Origin: Ilumatobacteraceae bacterium
Lineage (GTDB): Bacteria > Actinomycetota > Acidimicrobiia > Acidimicrobiales > Ilumatobacteraceae
NCBI GenBank assembly: GCA_025464045.1
Contig: JAODBQ010000125.1
Location: 1-7,943, forward strand
Direction: 5' to 3'
Length of the DNA: 7,943 nucleotides
Positions 5,981 through 7,943 of this stretch are shown here, piece after piece. The translations under genes and the position numbers were made by a program. Under the pieces are notes generated by a model. That model was not told the DNA's origin. It made no database searches and saw nothing but the letters and a program-made list of their open reading frames with translations. Numbering within the stretch: the stretch's first letter is position 1; each line of letters opens with the position of its first letter.

Positions 5981-7629
5981 GCGGCTACGCAGATCGGCCC
6001 TGGCTCGCCCGCTACCTGCCGGGCATGCCGGCCGACATCGACATCCCGTTCGCGTCCGGCCTCGAGATGTTCGAGGCCGCGGTCGCGGGCGGCGCCGATC
6101 GGCCGCTCATCCACTACTTCGGGCGGACGATCACCGTGGGCGAGGCCGATCGTGCCGCGGACGCGCTGGCGGCGGGGATGGTCGCCGGCGGCCTCCGTCC
6201 GGGCGACCGGGTGGCGATCGATCTGCAGAACATGCCGCAGTTCATCCTCGCCGTGATCGCGGCCTGGAAGGTCGGCTGCGTCGTGGTCACGATCAACCCG
6301 ATGAACAAGGAGCGCGAGCTCACCTACGTCCTCCAGGACTCGGGTGCGACGGTCCTGGTCACCTTGCAATCGCTGTACGGCGAGGTCGCCAAGAACGTCA
6401 TCGCCGACACCGACGTGCGGCTCGTGATCACCACGAGCGAGCTCGACTATGCCGTGGACATCCCGCCGCTGCTGAAGGTGTCGCAACGCCAGACGTTCGA
6501 CGCGACGACCGACTTCGTCGAGCTGGTCGCCGCCCACGACGGCGAGCGCGTCGATCGACCGGACCTCGGTCCGAGCGACGTCGCGTTCCTCGCGTACACG
6601 TCCGGCACGACCGGCCCGCCGAAGGGTGCGATGAACACCCATCAGAACGTCGTCTTCAACGCCGCCGTGTACCGGCGGTGGATGTCGTTGACGCCCGACG
6701 ACGTCGTGCTCGGCGTCGCCCCGCTGTTCCACATCACCGGGCTGATCGCCCACCTCGCGGTGGCGTTGCTGGTGCCGATGCCCGTCGTGCTCGCGTACCG
6801 GTTCGATCCCGTCACCGTGCTCGACGCGATCGAGCGCTACCGGCCGACGTTCACCGTCGGGGCGATCACCGTCTTCATCGCGTTGATGAACGATCCGTCC
6901 TGCGCGGAACGCGATCTGACGTCGCTGACGAAGGTGTACAGCGGCGGCGCGCCGATCGCGCCCTCCGTCGTCGAACGGTTCGAGCGCGAGATCGGCCCGT
7001 ACATCCACAACATCTACGGGCTGACCGAGACCACGTCGCCGTCGCACGGCGTGCCGATGGGCGAGCGTGCACCGGTCGATCCGACGTCCGGCGCGCTGTC
7101 GGTAGGTGTGCCGGTGTTCAACACGGTGGTGCGGGTCGTCGACGACGACGGCAACGACGTCGCGCCCGGCGAGATCGGCGAGTTCGTCACCGCCGGGCCG
7201 CAGATCGTCGCCGGCTACTGGAACAAGCCGGAGGAGACCGCCCACGCGCTGCCCGGCGGCGAGCTGCACACGGGCGACGTCGGGTTCATGGATGCCGACG
7301 GCTGGTACTACGTCGTCGACCGCAAGAAGGACATGATCATCGCGTCCGGCTACAAGGTCTGGCCGCGCGAGGTCGAGGACGTCCTCTACCAGCACCCGGC
7401 CGTGCGGGAGGCGGCGGTGATCGGCATCCCCGACGAGTACCGGGGCGAGACCGTCAAGGCGTTCGTCAGCCTGCGCCCGGGCGAGAGCGCCACCGAAGCC
7501 GACCTCATCGCGTTCTGCAAGGAGCGGATGTCGGCCTACAAGTACCCGCGCTCGGTCGAGCTGGTCGAGGAGCTGCCGAAGACCGTCACCGGCAAGATCC
7601 TCCGCCGCGAGCTGCGCCAGCCCGGCTGA
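5977..7629 (+). CDS. AMP-forming acyl-CoA ligase (FadD-like)
   Basis: ATP-dependent carboxylate-CoA ligase of the adenylate-forming (ANL) superfamily, 550 residues, presumably cytosolic. Motifs in order: INPMNKERE early in the N-domain, phosphate loop YTSGTTGPPKG (207-217), PLFHITG (249-255), adenine-binding YSGGAP (321-326), YGLTETT (347-353), TGD with ribose-binding Asp434, hinge region DRKKD (448-452), SGYKVWPREVE (457-467), and catalytic Lys540 in TGKILRREL. The ATG at 5977 overlaps the cyclase stop codon (ATGA), which decides the start; the frame stays open further upstream from a TTG at 5881, but that stretch is the cyclase gene read in another frame. The acid substrate cannot be told from motifs; medium- or long-chain fatty, aromatic or alicyclic acids are all possible. 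The overlap implies coupled translation with the hydrolase and a shared pathway. Confidence 0.93.
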   Translation: MSGYADRPWLARYLPGMPADIDIPFASGLEMFEAAVAGGADRPLIHYFGRTITVGEADRAADALAAGMVAGGLRPGDRVAIDLQNMPQFILAVIAAWKVGCVVVTINPMNKERELTYVLQDSGATVLVTLQSLYGEVAKNVIADTDVRLVITTSELDYAVDIPPLLKVSQRQTFDATTDFVELVAAHDGERVDRPDLGPSDVAFLAYTSGTTGPPKGAMNTHQNVVFNAAVYRRWMSLTPDDVVLGVAPLFHITGLIAHLAVALLVPMPVVLAYRFDPVTVLDAIERYRPTFTVGAITVFIALMNDPSCAERDLTSLTKVYSGGAPIAPSVVERFEREIGPYIHNIYGLTETTSPSHGVPMGERAPVDPTSGALSVGVPVFNTVVRVVDDDGNDVAPGEIGEFVTAGPQIVAGYWNKPEETAHALPGGELHTGDVGFMDADGWYYVVDRKKDMIIASGYKVWPREVEDVLYQHPAVREAAVIGIPDEYRGETVKAFVSLRPGESATEADLIAFCKERMSAYKYPRSVELVEELPKTVTGKILRRELRQPG

Positions 7630-7665
7630 ACGATCCGGTCAGCGCACACCGCACGTCGCGACCCA

Positions 7666-7687
7666 CACCGCAGCTGCAGATGCGGTG
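7666..7687. terminator. Possible shared terminator hairpin between convergent genes
   Basis: CACCGCA (7666-7672) pairs with TGCGGTG (7681-7687) around an 8-base loop. It lies in the 65-base gap between two genes that end toward each other, where a bidirectional terminator would be expected. There is no T-run on either strand and the stem is only 7 bp, so the call is tentative. Confidence 0.3.
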
Positions 7688-7694
7688 AGGCGGG

Positions 7695-7943
7695 TCAGCG
7701 GAGCTGATCGCCCCACACGGTGTCCTTGCGCAGCACCGGCTTGAGGACCTTGCCGCCGGGGTTGCGCGGCAGCGGGTCGTCGCGGAAGGAGATGAACTGT
7801 GGCGCCTTGAAGTCGGCGATGCGGTCCTTCGCGAACTGACGGATCTCGGCTGCATCGGCGTGCGCTCCCGGGCGCAGCACGATCACCGCGCCGACCTTCT
7901 CGCCCATCATCGTGTCGGGCACGCCGAGCACGGCCACCTCGAA
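7695..7943 (-). CDS. Second acyl-CoA ligase, C-terminal end (partial)
   Basis: The last 82 residues of an AMP-forming acyl-CoA ligase on the minus strand; the rest lies beyond the right edge. The fragment opens with VAVLGVPDTMMGEKVGA, the family's C-terminal-domain entry, and has the catalytic lysine in NPGGKVLKPVLR (Lys at fragment residue 65). The stop is at 7695-7697. The complete protein would be expected to be about 500 or more residues by family norm. It converges on the plus-strand ligase with 65 bases between stop codons, so the two are separate transcription units. Its C-terminal sequence differs clearly from that of the first ligase (NPGGKVLK against TVTGKILR), so they are not a recent tandem duplicate. 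Its substrate is unknown. Confidence 0.9.
   Translation of the reverse strand, partial: FEVAVLGVPDTMMGEKVGAVIVLRPGAHADAAEIRQFAKDRIADFKAPQFISFRDDPLPRNPGGKVLKPVLRKDTVWGDQLR

Noticed and set aside
5695..7395. Long minus-strand open frame (566 residues) opposite the acyl-CoA ligase
   Set aside because: Its translation is Arg/Asp/Val/His-rich without any recognisable domain, and it lies fully across the cyclase and ligase genes, whose motifs are unmistakable. Long antisense frames are expected in high-GC DNA.

Overview
The window reads as high-GC actinobacterial DNA. Most third codon positions are G or C, open frames are shadowed on both strands, and the solute-binding lipoprotein carries a Thr/Ala/Gly-rich linker of a kind common in Actinobacteria. 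A marine or soil Acidimicrobiia-type organism (Ilumatobacter-like) would fit, but that is an impression from style, not a demonstrated placement. It is chromosomal-type metabolic DNA. I see no mobile element, phage gene, CRISPR array, tRNA or rRNA, and no gene-free stretch longer than about 90 bases.

Layout. Positions 1-4954 hold a branched-chain-amino-acid-type (HAAT/Liv) ABC importer, all on the plus strand: a solute-binding lipoprotein (cut by the left edge just before its lipobox), a strong GC-rich hairpin, a LivH-type permease, one polypeptide fusing the LivM permease to the LivG ATPase, and a LivF ATPase with a probable TTG start. After a 69-base gap come a cyclase-family (PF04199-type) metal-dependent hydrolase (5024-5980) and an AMP-forming acyl-CoA ligase (5977-7629), joined by an ATGA stop/start overlap. 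The last 249 bases hold, on the minus strand, the C-terminal end of a second acyl-CoA ligase facing the first tail to tail.

How they may work together. Six plus-strand genes in a row, with gaps of 90, 1, -14, 69 and -4 bases, look like one operon whose promoter lies left of the window. The importer would capture a small acid or amide, the cyclase-family enzyme could hydrolyse a ring or an amide/lactone bond, and the ligase could load the resulting carboxylate onto CoA for beta-oxidation-like breakdown. HAAT importers are known to take aromatic and other acids as well as amino acids, so a branched-chain amino acid need not be the substrate. The proposed pathway is inference from gene order; each enzyme-family call rests on visible motifs.

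The points most worth following up are the putative uptake-hydrolysis-activation operon, the permease-ATPase fusion, the cyclase whose metal-site motif has Gln at two usual His positions, and the 13-bp hairpin separating the binding-protein gene from the permease genes.
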